Assembly (NCBI RefSeq): GCF_023898315.1
Contig: NC_064617.1
Location: 621,231,000 to 621,294,999 of the forward strand
Source of the DNA: Schistocerca nitens
Taxonomy: Eukaryota; Arthropoda; Insecta; Orthoptera; Acrididae
DNA length: 64,000 nucleotides
Direction: 5' to 3'
In this document: piece after piece, positions 32,838 to 44,300 of the stretch
Position numbering within the stretch: position 1 is the stretch's first letter
How the letters are laid out: each line of letters starts with the position of its first letter
The notes under the pieces: model-generated
Told to the model about the DNA's origin: nothing
Database searches by the model: none
The model's input: the letters and a program-made list of their open reading frames with translations, nothing else
Made by a program: the position numbers and the translations under genes

Positions 32838-33987
32838 CCAGGGACGCTCAGTAAGCAACACCACTATTTTTTGTCTAACAGCAGGTTGTTTTTATTCAGG
32901 ATTTCAATATGTCATACTATTTCACACTCTTTTCGCTACGAACCCCTGTTTTGTAACATAATCTCTATTCAGTGCGATGGTGTTACACTAAATTACTGGA
33001 AGGGCCTGTATGTCGACTTTGTACCACTCTACTGACCCACGTCAGGGTCAACGTCTTGCTGTGTCATCAACCTCCCCACCTTCCACGTACTGTATCCCAC
33101 GGACTGTATCCTTCATTGGGCCAAACATGTTGAACTCGAAAGTTGCCACATCCGGGCTGTATGGTGGGCGGGAAGCAATAGTCCAATGACCAGAATTAGA
33201 TTTTCACTCTGCAGCGGAGTGTGCGCTGATATGAAACTTCCTGGCAGATTAAAACTGTGTGCCGGACTGAGACTCGAACTCGGGACCTTTGTCTTTCGCG
33301 GGCAAGTGCTCTATCGGCTGAACTACCCAAGCTCGACTCACGCCCGGTCCACAAAGCTTTACTTCCGTCAGAGGTAGAGCACTTGCCCGCGAAAGACAAA
33401 GGTCCCGAGTTCGAGTCTCGGTCCGGCACACAGTTTTAATCTGCCAGGAAGTTTCTTATCAGTACAATTACGTTTCGTGAGCACTACTCGGGTGTGCAGA
33501 CTTGTGTGAAACCTTGCGTTGTGATATGGAAGTAGGCGTTCGTTTGCATTTTTGTGGCGACGAACACCCTGAAGTGATTTCTTCAGTTTCCTGGTAGTTG
33601 CACAGCAATGCCCCGCCGCCCGTCACGCCGGAGATCGGGTAGGTTTCAACGACCTTGTTGCAATGTTGACTGACACCTCGTCCAACGACTCACTCAGGTT
33701 TTATTCGCACCCAGGTCTCCGTAGAAATTCTACAGGTGGCTATGCATACCTGCGGCGCTTGCCCTAGTTTTTGGCCTAAAGAAATTGAATGAAAGTTCCT
33801 TGTCTGGAACACCCTCTTTTACAGACGCTATTTTCAGACTATGTATAGCACCACCACCTGTTGCAACTTTGTGAAACTGTAGAGGCTGAAGCGAGAATGT
33901 TCCACGATGTCTCGCAACAAATTTGGCATTCCTAACGGATATCGGCCGAGAAAAGAATATGTTGCATTACTTATTGAACGCCCCTCT
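32838..33987 (-). pseudogene. Decayed mariner-type element carrying a foldback insertion
   Basis: Ends resemble each other: left AGGGACGCTCAGTAAGCAAC, right (complement) AGGGGCGTTCAATAAGTAAT, with TA at 32836-32837 and 33988-33989. The minus strand has transposase traces: LLPYHNARFHTSLHTRVVL near 33490-33545 (the block around the second catalytic Asp, here His), then, after the foldback, PPYSPDVATFEFNMFGPMKD near 33115-33170, where the expected third acidic site is altered. No first-Asp block was found. Badly decayed and older than the mariner at 12.5 kb. Confidence 0.7.
33190..33466. repeat. tRNA-like foldback element
   Basis: Arms 33228-33314 and 33374-33460 (87 bp each) are complementary with about three mismatches around a loop of about 60 bp. 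Each arm contains a tRNA-like half with the B-box word GTTCGAGTCTCGG and the A-box-like GGTAGAGCACTTG. The left flank CCAGAATTAGATTTTCACTC probably belongs to it. It lies within the mariner remnant, between its two conserved blocks, so it inserted later. Confidence 0.85.
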
Positions 33988-34009
33988 TAGTATGGATTGA
34001 GAGTAAACC

Positions 34010-34650
34010 TGCGGAAAGTCAGAGCATTAAGGGAAAACATAAACAGACTTGTGATAAAGATAGTATCAAAATTGGGGACCACGAAGAAGAGCAGGTGAAG
34101 GAATTCTACTACCTTAAAAGCAAAATAGCACATTTAGAACGATGCAAGGAGATAATTAAACTCAGAATAATGTTGGTAAAGAAGGCATTGCTCGCCAAAA
34201 ATATTCTTCTAGTATCAAAATAAACCTAACACGAGAAAGAAATGAAGATGAATTATGTCCCGAATACAATACAGCATGAAAGTGAATCACAGAAAAAGGA
34301 GAAACAGATAGGTTTGAGATGTAATCTTAGATTAGTATCCTGAAAATTAATTGTACTGATCAAATAGGAAATGAACATATTCTCCGAGTGGGAGTATCTG
34401 GGAAACACTAGCTACAATAATGGACATGATGATAGGACATGTGTTGAAACATCAGAGAGAAACTTCCATGGTACTAAAGGGAGTCACAGAGGACAAATAT
34501 TATAAGGGAAAATAGACACAGGCAAAAATGCAGCATTTAACTGTGGACGTTGAACGTATGAGCTGCTACCATTAGATGGAGATATTGGAACAAGAGATTA
34601 GATCATGGCGGGTCATATCCAACAAATCAGAAGCAATCGACACAAAAAAG
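34010..34650 (+). pseudogene. Strongly decayed RTE-like RT C-terminal region
   Basis: Plus strand keeps the order of family A's tail with low identity: GLRVNLRKVRALRENINR near 34000-34050, FYYLKSKIAHLERCKEIIKL near 34105-34165, RIMLVKKALLAKNILL near 34170-34215, and MMIGHVLKHQRETSMVLKG near 34425-34480. Those correspond to the post-catalytic block, the SKxTDDGRSREDIKCR block, the KAFLKKRNLL block and the RLVGHVLRH block. Frame changes separate them. An ancient relative. Confidence 0.6.
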
Positions 34651-34899
34651 CACAGAAAGGAAAGTCGTCCATAAATTGTTTGGCCATTTACCATAAACTG
34701 CTACAATTTTAGTTTTAATATCTCTGGAGCTACAATGAATGATAGTAAAAAAAGCAGGCAATCATCTAATACATCTGAAGCAGGAACGACATTGGAAGCG
34801 AAGTAATATTAAATGATATTTATCAAGTGCTGGGCAGAGGTCTGTTGACCGAAAGTGCTCCAGACAGTAAATAAACGTGACTGAAACCCGTTTCACGAA

Positions 34900-35510
34900 A
34901 ATAACATTCATTAAAATACTTACAAAGAAATTAGCATCTTCTTCTTGTTGTACCACTTCAGGGTTGCACCTAGGTGCTGTCCCAGTCTCACCATTTCTTT
35001 TTCAGCCTTCCAACACTTCTCTTGGCCTAGTTTGTAATCCATTGCTAGTTCAGGAAGTCATTATAGTGATATACGAGGTATGCGTTCCTCCATTTTTCTT
35101 TCTACTAGATTGACTTTTGGGTTAATTGGCTGGTTCCCTAATTCTTACCTTATTACTTGGGTTCTAATTTTGTCTTCTCTGGTGCAGCCTTTTACAGATA
35201 TCAGAAATTACATTTATGGTGTTTCTACCAGTCGTAAATCTTTATTTCTCAGCATCCAGCTTCTGACCCTTGTAGTAATGCAAGAATAGCCATAACATTA
35301 TAAAATTTCTGTTGTGTCTCTTTCCTAGTTTTAGTGTTAAGTGTTCTCCTTATTGTACTACATATACGCTGGTAAATACTAGTTCCTTTCTGTAAATCCA
35401 GTAGTTGCTCATATGATATATCAAATCCTAAGTTCTTAAAATGGGCTACCTGTTCTGTCCACTCATTATTGAAGGCAATTTCCAGTTCATGACTGGCAGG
35501 TAACTGGTTC
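34900..35510 (-). pseudogene. RTE-type RT C-terminal region, third lineage
   Basis: Minus strand reads EQVAHFKNLGFDISYEQ near 35415-35465, IYQRICSTIRRTLNTKTRKE near 35325-35385, then QQKFYNVMAILALLQGSEAG near 35265-35320. This is the block after the RT catalytic domain in another widespread insect RTE group. A decayed RSVGRLKKKW-like end near 35010 would be the C terminus. It differs from both family A and B. Stops and frameshifts make it inactive. Confidence 0.65.
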
Positions 35511-36174
35511 CTTAGCTAAGTCTGCCATTACTGCCACTTACTTATGTCACGCTCCTGTTTCCCTTCTCATCTTTCCTTGACCAGTTCTATTTTTTTAACG
35601 CCAACGGTATTATGTCTGTCCATAACGGCGAAGGACTCAACAACAGTACTTAAGGCGGTAAAGGAATCCTGTGCAACAAGTTAACTGGCGGAAGAGATTC
35701 AAAGCGAGGTAAAAACACTGGTGCCTTGCATACCACGGAACAAAGACGGACGAAACGACCAGGGGTGGTTAAGGGCATGAAAAAAGAATTAAAGAATTTA
35801 CTAAATGTGGCTTGATGGAATGAACTGAACAAAATTCTCTAAGAGTAAATTAGCATATAATGCATGATGATGCAAATATAGCATCAGTCATAAATTATTT
35901 CTTATCGGTATGTCGTCTCTGTATCTCATGCAGAAAGTCAATTTTGTGTGATAAAATTAATAATCAAAAAGCTGTGTGCTTCATATGTAGATTGCACCAC
36001 TTGGCTTCAACAAAATTTGTTTGCTCTTAATTCATTTCCTTACTCTTTTGTGCTCAGACCGATGACTACCTTGTTTGAGGAAACAGCTTCGCAGAACACT
36101 GTTCTCACATCAGGTTTTGACTGCCAGTAATTTTCTAAACAGATTCTGTGAACTGAATTGCGCGTGAAAACATC
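35511..36174. other. No recognised gene
   Basis: AT-rich, with short frames only (for example 35650-35832 and 35948-36130) that carry no motif. Confidence 0.5.
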
Positions 36175-36451
36175 TCGTCGCAAAGAAGAACTCCTTTGTT
36201 TCTATGATTGTCACCCCAGGTCGCTTGTTGTGTCCATCTCTCCTATTTCACGACAGTAAAAAACGAGCTACCTTCTCCGAAATTGTCAGTGTCCTTCCTC
36301 AGTCCTCAGTCCTCCTCCAGTCGTCGCAAAGAAGAACTCCTTTGTTTCTATGATTGTCACCCCAGGTCGCTTGTTGTGTCCATCTCTCCTATTTCACGAC
36401 AGTAAAAAACGAGCTACCTTCTCCGAAATTGTCAATGTCCTTCCTCAGTCC
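36175..36451. repeat. Tandem duplication, 146-bp period
   Basis: TCGTCGCAAAGAAGAACTCC begins at 36175 and again at 36321. About 131 bp are shared with one mismatch that I noticed (gtcagtg against gtcaatg); the units are joined by CTCAGTCCTCCTCCAG. High identity indicates a recent event. Confidence 0.9.
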
Positions 36452-37660
36452 TACCTGGTAGTAAGGATAACACACAGCACAGCAGGACTCTAGTACAGGA
36501 CGGACAACCATAGTGTAGGGCATCTCCTTCATGGATTGTTGCGTATTCTAAGTCTTCTCCCAATAATACATAGTGTTTGGTTCGTCTTCCCCACAACGTT
36601 ATATACTGGAACGCCAATATAAATTGTTCGTAACTCTTATCCATAATTATTTAGTTGAAATGTCAGCCTTTAAATTTGTGTGGCTTGTGGCATAACCTAA
36701 ATTTAATGGATTGCTTTTAATACTCGTATGGATGACCTCACACTTTTCATTATTTAGGATTTTTTCGCGCGAGAGAAATGTGGTGTCTAAGTCATTTTGT
36801 AATAGTTTATGATCTTCTGATGACCTTACTACCAGGTAGACGACAACATCACTACTAACAATCTAAGATGGCTGCTCAAATGGTCTGCTAAATCATTTAT
36901 ATAGACGAGGAACAGCAGACGTACAGCAACAGTTCCTCGGGGAGCGCAAGATATAATGTTAGTTTTAGTCGATGACTCTGTCAGTTACTACGAACTGTGA
37001 CCTTCCTAACAGTAAGTCATAAATCCCGTCGCATAACTCCACAGACGATACTCCACAGACACGCAATTTGATTCGAAGTCTCTTTTGAGGAATTCCCTCA
37101 GAAGCCTTCTGAACACCTAGAAATGAAGAATCAATCTCAGATCCCCTGTCGATAGCACTCTTTACGTCACGGGAATAAAGAGGTACTTGTGTTTCACAAG
37201 AACGACTGGTCTGAAACCGCGCTTCCTTATGTATCAATAGATCGTTTTCTTTTAGGTAGTACATAGTGATTATACATAGTACATGTTCCAAAGTCATACT
37301 GCAAATCGAAGTCAGCGATATACGTCTATAATTGTGCGGATTCCTCATATTTCCTTCCCCGAGAACTCGAGTGCTCCTTGCAACTTGCCAGTCTCTAGGT
37401 ACGAATCTTTGGTCGAGCGAGTGGTTGTATATGATTCGTAAATGTGGACCTATTACGGTAGCGTACTCTGAAAGGGACCTAAATAGAATGCAATCTGGAG
37501 TAGAAGACTTTCCTTTATTAAGATATGTGACTTGCTTCGCTCTACTGAGGAGATTTACTTTGAAGCTATTGAAATAGGCGGCACTTATTGATTCAAATTT
37601 CATAGTATTTACTTCGTCTTCTTTTGTGAAGTAATTTCGGTAAACCGTATTTAGTTATTC
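36440..37660 (-). pseudogene. CR1/Jockey-type LINE, RT region
   Basis: One minus-strand frame of 212 codons (36965-37603) covers RT motifs 0 to 3: KSSTPDCILFRSLSEYATVIG, PHLRIIYNHSLDQRFVPRDWQV, YRRISLTSICSMTLEHVL, and IDSSFLGVQKASEGIPQKRL (the FLDxxKAFDxVP block, altered). Further left, decayed blocks continue to near 36480 (motif 6 and tail), including NPLNLGYATSHTNLKADISTK-like traces near 36660-36720. The catalytic Asp-Asp block is not readable. The family matches that at 16-17.2 kb. The 5' endonuclease part is absent. Confidence 0.8.
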
Positions 37661-37929
37661 GGCTTTGGTGGGATGTCATCGGTAACATTACCATGCATAT
37701 TCTATCCTAATATTAAATATCTTTATCCTTGATGGCTTTAATAAGATTGTTTTCTTATTAAGTTATGGTCTTATGTGAGTTGCGATGAATACTCTTCTTT
37801 TTAAGTGTATCTTATATCATACATAACTTTAAGGTTCTCATGTATCTTCCACTTCGCAAAAACGACAATGATATGCTGATTTACCCTGGAGTATTTCTCT
37901 TACATAATTATCGCACGTCTGATTAGTGT
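37661..37929. other. Unassigned AT-rich spacer
   Basis: Nothing recognisable between the two LINE fragments. Confidence 0.5.
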
Positions 37930-38277
37930 CGGTGATGTTGAGAAACAATTGAAACTGCTAAAATTAGAAAAAGGTACAGCACACGACGGAGTCCCTATCA
38001 GATTCTATATTATATAGATGTCTGACAGGCCCTCTCTTAACTATAAACAAACAACGGTGGGCAGTGGCTCAAAGGAAGCACCCGTCTACAAGAAGCTCAT
38101 CAGAATTTACCGACAAAACTATCGTTAAATATCCTTAAGATCCATTTGTTATTGAATCGTAGAACATATTCTGAGGTATCTCTTCCATACCAAACAACAT
38201 GGTTTCCGAAAACATCGACTATGCGAAACCTTAAAAACTTTTTTTTCTCATGACACCCTTAAAGCCATCTGTCGAGG

Positions 38278-38469
38278 TTCATATGGCTCTGAGCACTATG
38301 CGACTTAACTTCTGAGGTCATCAGTCCCCTAGAACTTAGAACTACTTAAACCCAACTAACTTAAGGACATCACATACATCCATGCCCGAGGCAGGATTCG
38401 ATCCTTCGACCGTAGCGGTCGCGCGGTTCCAGACTGTAGGGCCTAGAACCGCTCGGCCACCCAGGCCGG
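38278..38469 (-). repeat. tRNA-derived SINE, copy 4
   Basis: Minus-strand copy with B box GGATCGAATCC and head GGCCGAGCGGTTCTAGGC. 12-bp duplication CATCTGTCGAGG at 38266-38277 and 38470-38481. It splits the LINE RT. Confidence 0.92.
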
Positions 38470-38816
38470 CATCTGTCGAGGCAGTCAGGTTGGTACAGTA
38501 TTTCTCCATTTCCGAAAATCATTTGACTTAGCAATTAAGATACTCTTATTATTAAAAGCACGATGGAATGAAGATAATGTTTGATTGGAATGATGATTTT
38601 TTGGTAGGGAGTACGTGTAAGTTGGATAGAGAGTTGTCAAATGAACGCAACGTCCAGTGTGCTCCAGGAAAGTGTGTTGGGACCTCTGTTGTTAATGCTG
38701 TATACTAATGACCTTGCAGATAATATTTTAGTAATCTCAGACTTATAGTACATGATCTAGAATTATGTACTATGAGTAGAAAACGTGGGTAAATATTCAG
38801 TCAGATCTTGATAAGA

Positions 38817-39452
38817 AAAAAAATGTTCAAATGTGTGTGACATCTTATGGGACTTAACTGCTAAGGTCATCAGTGCCAAAGCTTACACACTACTTAACCT
38901 AAATTATCCTAAGGACAAACACACACACCCATGCCAGAGGGAGGACTCGAACCACCGCCGGGACTAGTAGTGTGGTGTCACCGCTAGACACCACACTTGC
39001 TAGGTGGTAACTTAAATCGGCCGCGGTCCTGTAGTACATGTCGGACCCGCGTGTCGCCACTGTGGGATCGCAAACCTAGCGCCACCACAAGGCAGGTCTC
39101 GAGAGACTGAGGAGACCTCGTCCCCAGTTGTACGGACAACATAGCTAGCGATTGGACGTGCTAAGCCTTGCTCTCATTTGCCGAGAGATAGACAGTAGAA
39201 TAGCCCTCTGCTAAGTTAAATGGCGACCACCTAGCAAGGCGCCATTTGTATCAGTGTCAATAGCTTACAAGTATGCAGGAGAGATGTATTCCAACAAGAG
39301 AATAAAGTTAAGTATTAAAAAAGCTACGTATTTTTCTTTAGTGCATTTATAAGTCTCATGTTCCAGACTTCACGCCCGTCTGCGTTAGCCTTGCGTGCCC
39401 TATCGGCTACAGCATTGTGTCTGGGCTGTATGGTCTAGACACAACAAGTAGC
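38817..39452 (-). repeat. Second-type SINE, interrupted by a solo LTR
   Basis: Minus-strand SINE body (CATCTTATGGGACTTAACTG, then CCCATGCCAGAGGGAGGACT) from 38817 to 38970; only a few bases remain after the LTR (39447-39452). 12-bp flanking repeats ATCTTGATAAGA (38805-38816) and ATCTAGATAAGA (39453-39464). The tRNA-like head is truncated. Confidence 0.85.
38971..39446 (+). repeat. Solo LTR (476 bp)
   Basis: Starts TGTGGTGTCACCGCTAGACA and ends TCTAGACACAACA. Exact 5-bp duplication AGTAG at 38966-38970 and 39447-39451. AATAAA at about 39300 suggests the plus orientation. No gag or pol remains, so it arose by recombination between two LTRs. Confidence 0.9.
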
Positions 39453-40371
39453 ATCTAGATAAGATTCCAAAGTGGTCCGAAGATGGGAAGCTTGGTTTAA
39501 ATGTACAGAAATGTAAAACTGTGCACTTCACAAAGGGAAAACCACGTGTTATTCTACGACTACAATATCAAGGTGTCACAAGTGAACTAGATCAACTCAT
39601 ACAAATACCTGGAGGTATCAGTTTCTCGGGTATGAAATGAAATTATCACATAGGCTCTGTCGTAGGTAAAGATGGTGGGAGGCTTCGTTTCATTGGCAGG
39701 ATACTGGGAAAATGCTGTGAATCTACAGAAGAGGCTACATACAAATGACTTGGGCAAGCCATACTAGAATACTGTTCATACGCGTGGGACTCGTATCAAA
39801 TAAGACTAACAGGATTATTCAGCGAAAAAGAGAAAGTAGCACTGATGGTCACAGGTTAATTTGGCCAGTGCGAGAGTGTTATGGAGATTCTGAGGAAATT
39901 GAACTGTCAGATGCTTTAAAATCGAGGTAAACTATTCCGAGGAAGCTGAGTTAGTAAATTTCAAGAACTAGCTTCAAATGAGGGTTTTGTACGACTTCGT
40001 ACACAACGGTAAGGAAAGGTAGGTTACAGAGTGCCATGGCAAATGTCATCATAGGAAAGCTGTGCAGGAGTGAACAAGTTAACACAGTAAAAGGATGAGG
40101 CTCTCTGAAGTACAGCAACAATGGTGATGCTGGAGCCGCGATTAGGCGTCGTCTACATAGAGTCACGTAATGAAGAGGATCAGTGTGCCAGTGGGCTGTA
40201 AAGGCTGCAGTCAGCCCTCTTATATTGCAGCGGCAGAGGGCGCGTTTAGTCCATATCTGTTAGAGGCATGCCTCAGCAGGCGTGCACCATTGGGTCCACC
40301 GGATCCCGCGTGATTGTTATCGGTGTCTGACGGAAAGCTGCTGTTGCCAGCTTAACGACGCCGGTAGGGTG

Positions 40372-40562
40372 GTAAAACGGCTCTGAGAACTGTTGGATTT
40401 AACATCTGAGGTCATCAGTCCCCTAGACGTAGAACTACTTAAACCTAACTAACCTAAGGACATCATACACATCCATGCCCGAGGCAGGATTCGAACCTGC
40501 GACCGTAGCAGCAGCACGGTTCCGGACTGAAGCGCCTAGAACCGCTCGGCCACAACGGACGG
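40372..40562 (-). repeat. tRNA-derived SINE, copy 5
   Basis: Minus-strand copy with B box GGTTCGAATCC. Flanked by CGGTAGGGTG at 40362-40371 and 40563-40572. Inserted near the 3' end of the LINE. Confidence 0.9.
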
Positions 40563-40795
40563 CGGTAGGGTGATGTAAATATGTGATGAATATAGCAGTG
40601 AAGCACAACCTGCACACATCAGTTCAATAGGGATCGCAAGGACAAGTTCACAGCACCCACTGAGGCATTTAAGCAATCTTTCTTCACGTGCCCCACACGT
40701 TATGAAATCTTAAACACTGGTACAGTCGGATGTATCCTCTGCTACGCACTTCACAGTAGTTTGTGCCCTATGAATGTAGATGAAGAGTCATTGTT

Positions 40796-42074
40796 ATAAA
40801 AAACTGCTCTCACATTTTAAGTTACCTATAGAGGAAGTGCACAGGTAGCGATAGGAATGTGACAAAACGCTACATACAACTCATGTCACTTGCACAACCA
40901 GAAGAATTCACCTACAAAACTGCGGAGGATATCTTATGAGTATTTTGGTATCGGATACATGTGGTCTCCAGTGGCTTGTTAGAAAATAATGTTATTATAA
41001 TTTTTTGGATTTGTTACAAGATTCATCTTTGTTTCTTTGAAAATATTTCAGTATAATGGAAAACCCCCTAATGTCCATCCAGCAAAACTTAATAATCCAA
41101 TAATTCGTGGACGCCTGTGTACAGATTCAACACTACTGTTAAACTGTTGACGTCGCAACGGGAACAGCTGAGGATATGGTCGTCGTGCCATTTCTCCATT
41201 GCATTCAGTGAACCATTGGAGGGACTCATAGCAGCTGATTCTTCATCAGTAAATCAATCCACTGTTGGGTATTACTGTTAACGCAGAGCTAACACTGATG
41301 GGAAAACAAACCCGAGAATGGACTGAGCATTAGTTAACGCAAGCTTGGGAGCGGAAACTGAAGCGAGAATTACTGTTGCCAACAGCAAGTACCGTGATTA
41401 AACGGAACAAATTTGTTTACGAACGAGACACATAGAGTGCATCGTCAACATTTTAACTTTTGTGGTAATATTTCACTGCAATACCGATGTAAGGGGCGGG
41501 AAATCAAACAATATGCAATTACTCTATAACAAACCACCGGAGACCACGGGTACATTACACCAAAATACTCAGAAAGTATCCCTGTAAAACGTCCAAAATT
41601 TTGTTGGTGGAATTCTAGTTCATCCTGTAAACATACATAAAGGCCTTTTCGGTAGAATAACAATGCATCATGTGCAAAAGTACTCTATGGTGATACATAG
41701 GCCTCATTTTATTTTAAAGTGTACGTCCTCGAGTAGAAGTCATACGATTTTTAAAATCCATGTTCGTAATTCGGTTATAATGTTCCCATTTTATTTCATA
41801 AGATCTGGTCGTAAATAAAAAAAAGAGATTATTGGTGAAACGTGGTAGTTAAGGAAGTCAGGATTCGGTTACGATTGTCGACGGGGCCGTAATCAGTTAC
41901 TGTTGCTTCCCTTTTGCAACTACACATATTTATTTTAAAACGGTAATTCCAGACTCAGCAATAAATAAAGATATCACACGTTATTAATGAAGAAGTAAAC
42001 AACTGTGTAATTAATAGTGCTTTCAGTGTGTTACAGTTTACCAAATGAGCATAAAATAAAAACTCAGCAAATAA
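40796..42074. other. No recognised gene
   Basis: AT-rich. A minus frame at 41445-41663 has no motif. No terminal repeats or RT words seen. Confidence 0.5.
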
Positions 42075-43409
42075 TGTTTTAAAAAACAAGCTAATGTGAT
42101 CCAAATTAGAATATTAAGGCAAGTAAGGCAACTAAGACAATTAAGGCAGTCCGGCTAAAGGTCTTTAACCCCTAGAATGGCAATTATAAAAATAATTTAA
42201 CAAACAGGCTGTAAAACAGCAATGCAATAGCAAGGTTAATTTAAAAAGACAGGCAACTGATCACCAAACAGATGAGATAAACTTGCTAGCACAATCATTT
42301 AAACCTGTTGTAACGCCAAGAATGGAAATTATAAAAAAATGGAAACATACAGTAAAACAGCAAATTCAATAGTAAAACCAGGAATCGACCTCTGAGTAGG
42401 TCCAGCAAACAACCACTTTCGCAAGCGATGAGATAGGAAGCCAAGAGTTGCATTCACTTCACAAGGTGGTAACTCAGACTAGTGGCAGTCTAACGAGTGA
42501 CTAATGATAATCTTGCTGAGGCTATCTGACGTCCAATAACCAAATGCAAAGATGTAAAAATACGCCAAAGCCGGAACCGGCGGCCTGAACTCCGACCGCA
42601 GAATACTGTGCTTAGAGCGCCTAGAACGAGAAGGGAATCACTACCACCAGAGTAGAATAATCGCCAACCAACCTACAATCAAGAAAGCTCTCAAACGACA
42701 CACCTCACCGGACAGCAGCGGCAAGGTAAGGAAACGTACACTGCCAGTACATACACCAACCCCCAGGGCAGGTAACTGAGGCGTTAGCGGCCACGAGGCA
42801 GGAAAAAATAACGCTGGTTGAACGTAACAAATGGTAACAAACTGAATGCAATGAATAGTAATTAGAAGTCCAAGAAAGCTAATTAGATACGTCTTCCCCA
42901 AGCACTCCACTCGCTGATCTTCGCCTCAGCAACACTACAAGCAGCAACACGAAACCCAGTCACTGGAGATTCGCAAGATATTACAATGGTGGAGGTTTCT
43001 TTACTTGGATCCAAATTCACTCAAAACTTGCAGGATACGGATTACGACGAGGTCATACTCCCTCATGATCACAGGCCTTTGATCCAGCAGTCCATGCACG
43101 CCACCAGCGGTCCTTTCATGTTCCACACTGCACGGTCCTGGCCCCTCCTGAGTCCCCAACTGAACTGCACACTTACGCGTCCCGAAAACACAACAATGTC
43201 GCCCCAAAGATAGGGCCACAGTTACTACATATCGATAACCGCCGCTGCTGCCACTAGCGGACAGGCAAGGCTCGCGAAACCAAGTGGCGCCAGTCAACAC
43301 AAGAACAAGACAAACAACAGCAATCATGTTAATTAAACAATACGGTTTGGCCTCCAACAGAGGACAGAAACCTACAAACAGCACCAACGAGAGCCGCAGT
43401 ATGGATCAA
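42075..43409 (-). repeat. Putative 3' LTR of gypsy element with subrepeats
   Basis: Begins TG at 42075 on the plus strand and ends beside the polypurine tract. Contains subrepeats starting GTAAAACAGCAA at 42211 and GTAAAACAGCAA at 42352 (period 141 bp). The frames inside (42641-42910 and 43001-43387) are not gag or pol and are probably chance. The right border is inferred. Confidence 0.65.
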
Positions 43410-43429
43410 CCTCCCCCTCTCAAGGAGAA

Positions 43430-43475
43430 ACCCGCGGGGCGGGGGGGTGGGGGGCGGGGGAGGGGGTTAGGAGAC
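43430..43475 (+). repeat. G-rich tract
   Basis: Runs of G (gcggggcgggggggtggggggcgggggaggggg) beside the polypurine tract; several G runs could form a quadruplex. Confidence 0.7.
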
Positions 43476-43532
43476 CCAAGTAGAGAGCTAACCCAGTATT
43501 GGCTACCGGTACGGTTGTCCTTAACCAGAAGA

Positions 43533-44300
43533 TTAACTGGGCCTAAAATCCGCATTATCGTGCACGGACCCAAAAAACGGACCCAACAAGCATCTCCCTA
43601 CCGGAAAAATTACGGACATACACTTGATCTCCCGGCTTACCCCTGAAAGCTCACCGCTTACGGTTATAAATACCATCTTGTTTGTTGTGGGCCTGAGAAT
43701 AATGCTCCTTGTACAATTCCAGTTTTCCTTGACGATCTGATGGGTGATCTCCGCAGGAATTAGGTCTTGAATCCCCCATAACTTCGAAAGGAGGGAACCA
43801 ATAGGATAAGAAAACATCAAAGGAACTGTAGTAGCCTTCAAAGCCTCATGGCTGGCGTTATTGAACGCAAAGCTAATACAATTGAGGCTAGAATCCCACT
43901 TACTGGGAGACTTCTCATGAAAGATAATGAGTGCGGATTTAAGGTTACGACTGACCCGTTCTGAAAAGGACATCAGCAGATAATATGGAGTGGTAGTTAC
44001 ATGCTTAACACCGCCTTGAAAACAGAACGCCTTGAAGGGAGCCGAAATAAAGGCCAGCGCATTATCACTAACGATTTGCTTAGGGGGTCCAAACACACAA
44101 AATACGTTAGATAACGCGCAGTGGTGGTGGCAGCAGTCACATTACGACACGGAAGGAGCTAGGTAAACCTCGAAAACGCGTCAGTAATAACTAATACATA
44201 ACGATGGCCTCTTTTGGTGCGAGGTAAGAGCCCCACATAATCAATACGGAGTTTGTCCGGGGGGGGCAAGATTCAAGCTCAGAACTAAGGAACCCCTATC
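43533..44300 (-). pseudogene. Gypsy integrase catalytic and C-terminal part
   Basis: The integrase inserts the cDNA. On the minus strand the first catalytic Asp is in DKLRIDYVGLLPRTKRGH near 44225-44275 with YVLVITDAFSR after it, the second in KQIVSDNALAF (about 44060-44080), and the Glu lies in LMSFSERVSRNLKSAL near 43930-43985. The third block SKWDSSLNCISFAFNNASHE follows near 43870. The frame 43533-44096 is open; upstream there are stops and a frame change near 44097-44160. The C-terminal domain runs to about 43540 with GKCLLGPFF-type sequence. Confidence 0.85.

Larger units (their letters stand above)
37930..40795 (+). pseudogene. CR1/Jockey-type LINE split by several insertions
   Basis: Plus-strand RT pieces: GTAHDGVPIRFYII near 37975, TKQHGFRKHRLCETLKT near 38190-38240, LKAICRG then (after a SINE) AVRLVQYFS near 38485, VLGPLLLMLYTNDLADNIL-like sequence near 38680-38735, a decayed catalytic region near 38750, and after further insertions GLNVQKCKTVHFTKGK near 39495-39540. 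The single 85-bp homologue of the 2.7-kb minisatellite is at about 39745-39830, and the 3' end is near gaatgtagatgaag at 40780. Inserted in it are SINEs at 38278, 38817 and 40372 and a solo LTR at 38971. Inactive; the family is the one at 2.3-3.4 kb. Confidence 0.8.

Noticed and set aside
33374..33435. tRNA-like sequence GGTAGAGCACTTG..GTTCGAGTC
   Set aside because: No acceptor stem; mirrored in the opposite arm of a foldback element.
42211..42380. CRISPR-like short repeats
   Set aside because: The repeats are long (over 140 bp), few, diverged and part of an LTR in a eukaryotic genome.
43001..43387. 128-codon minus-strand frame
   Set aside because: Lies within the inferred LTR of the gypsy element, has no motif, and a plus-strand frame overlaps it.
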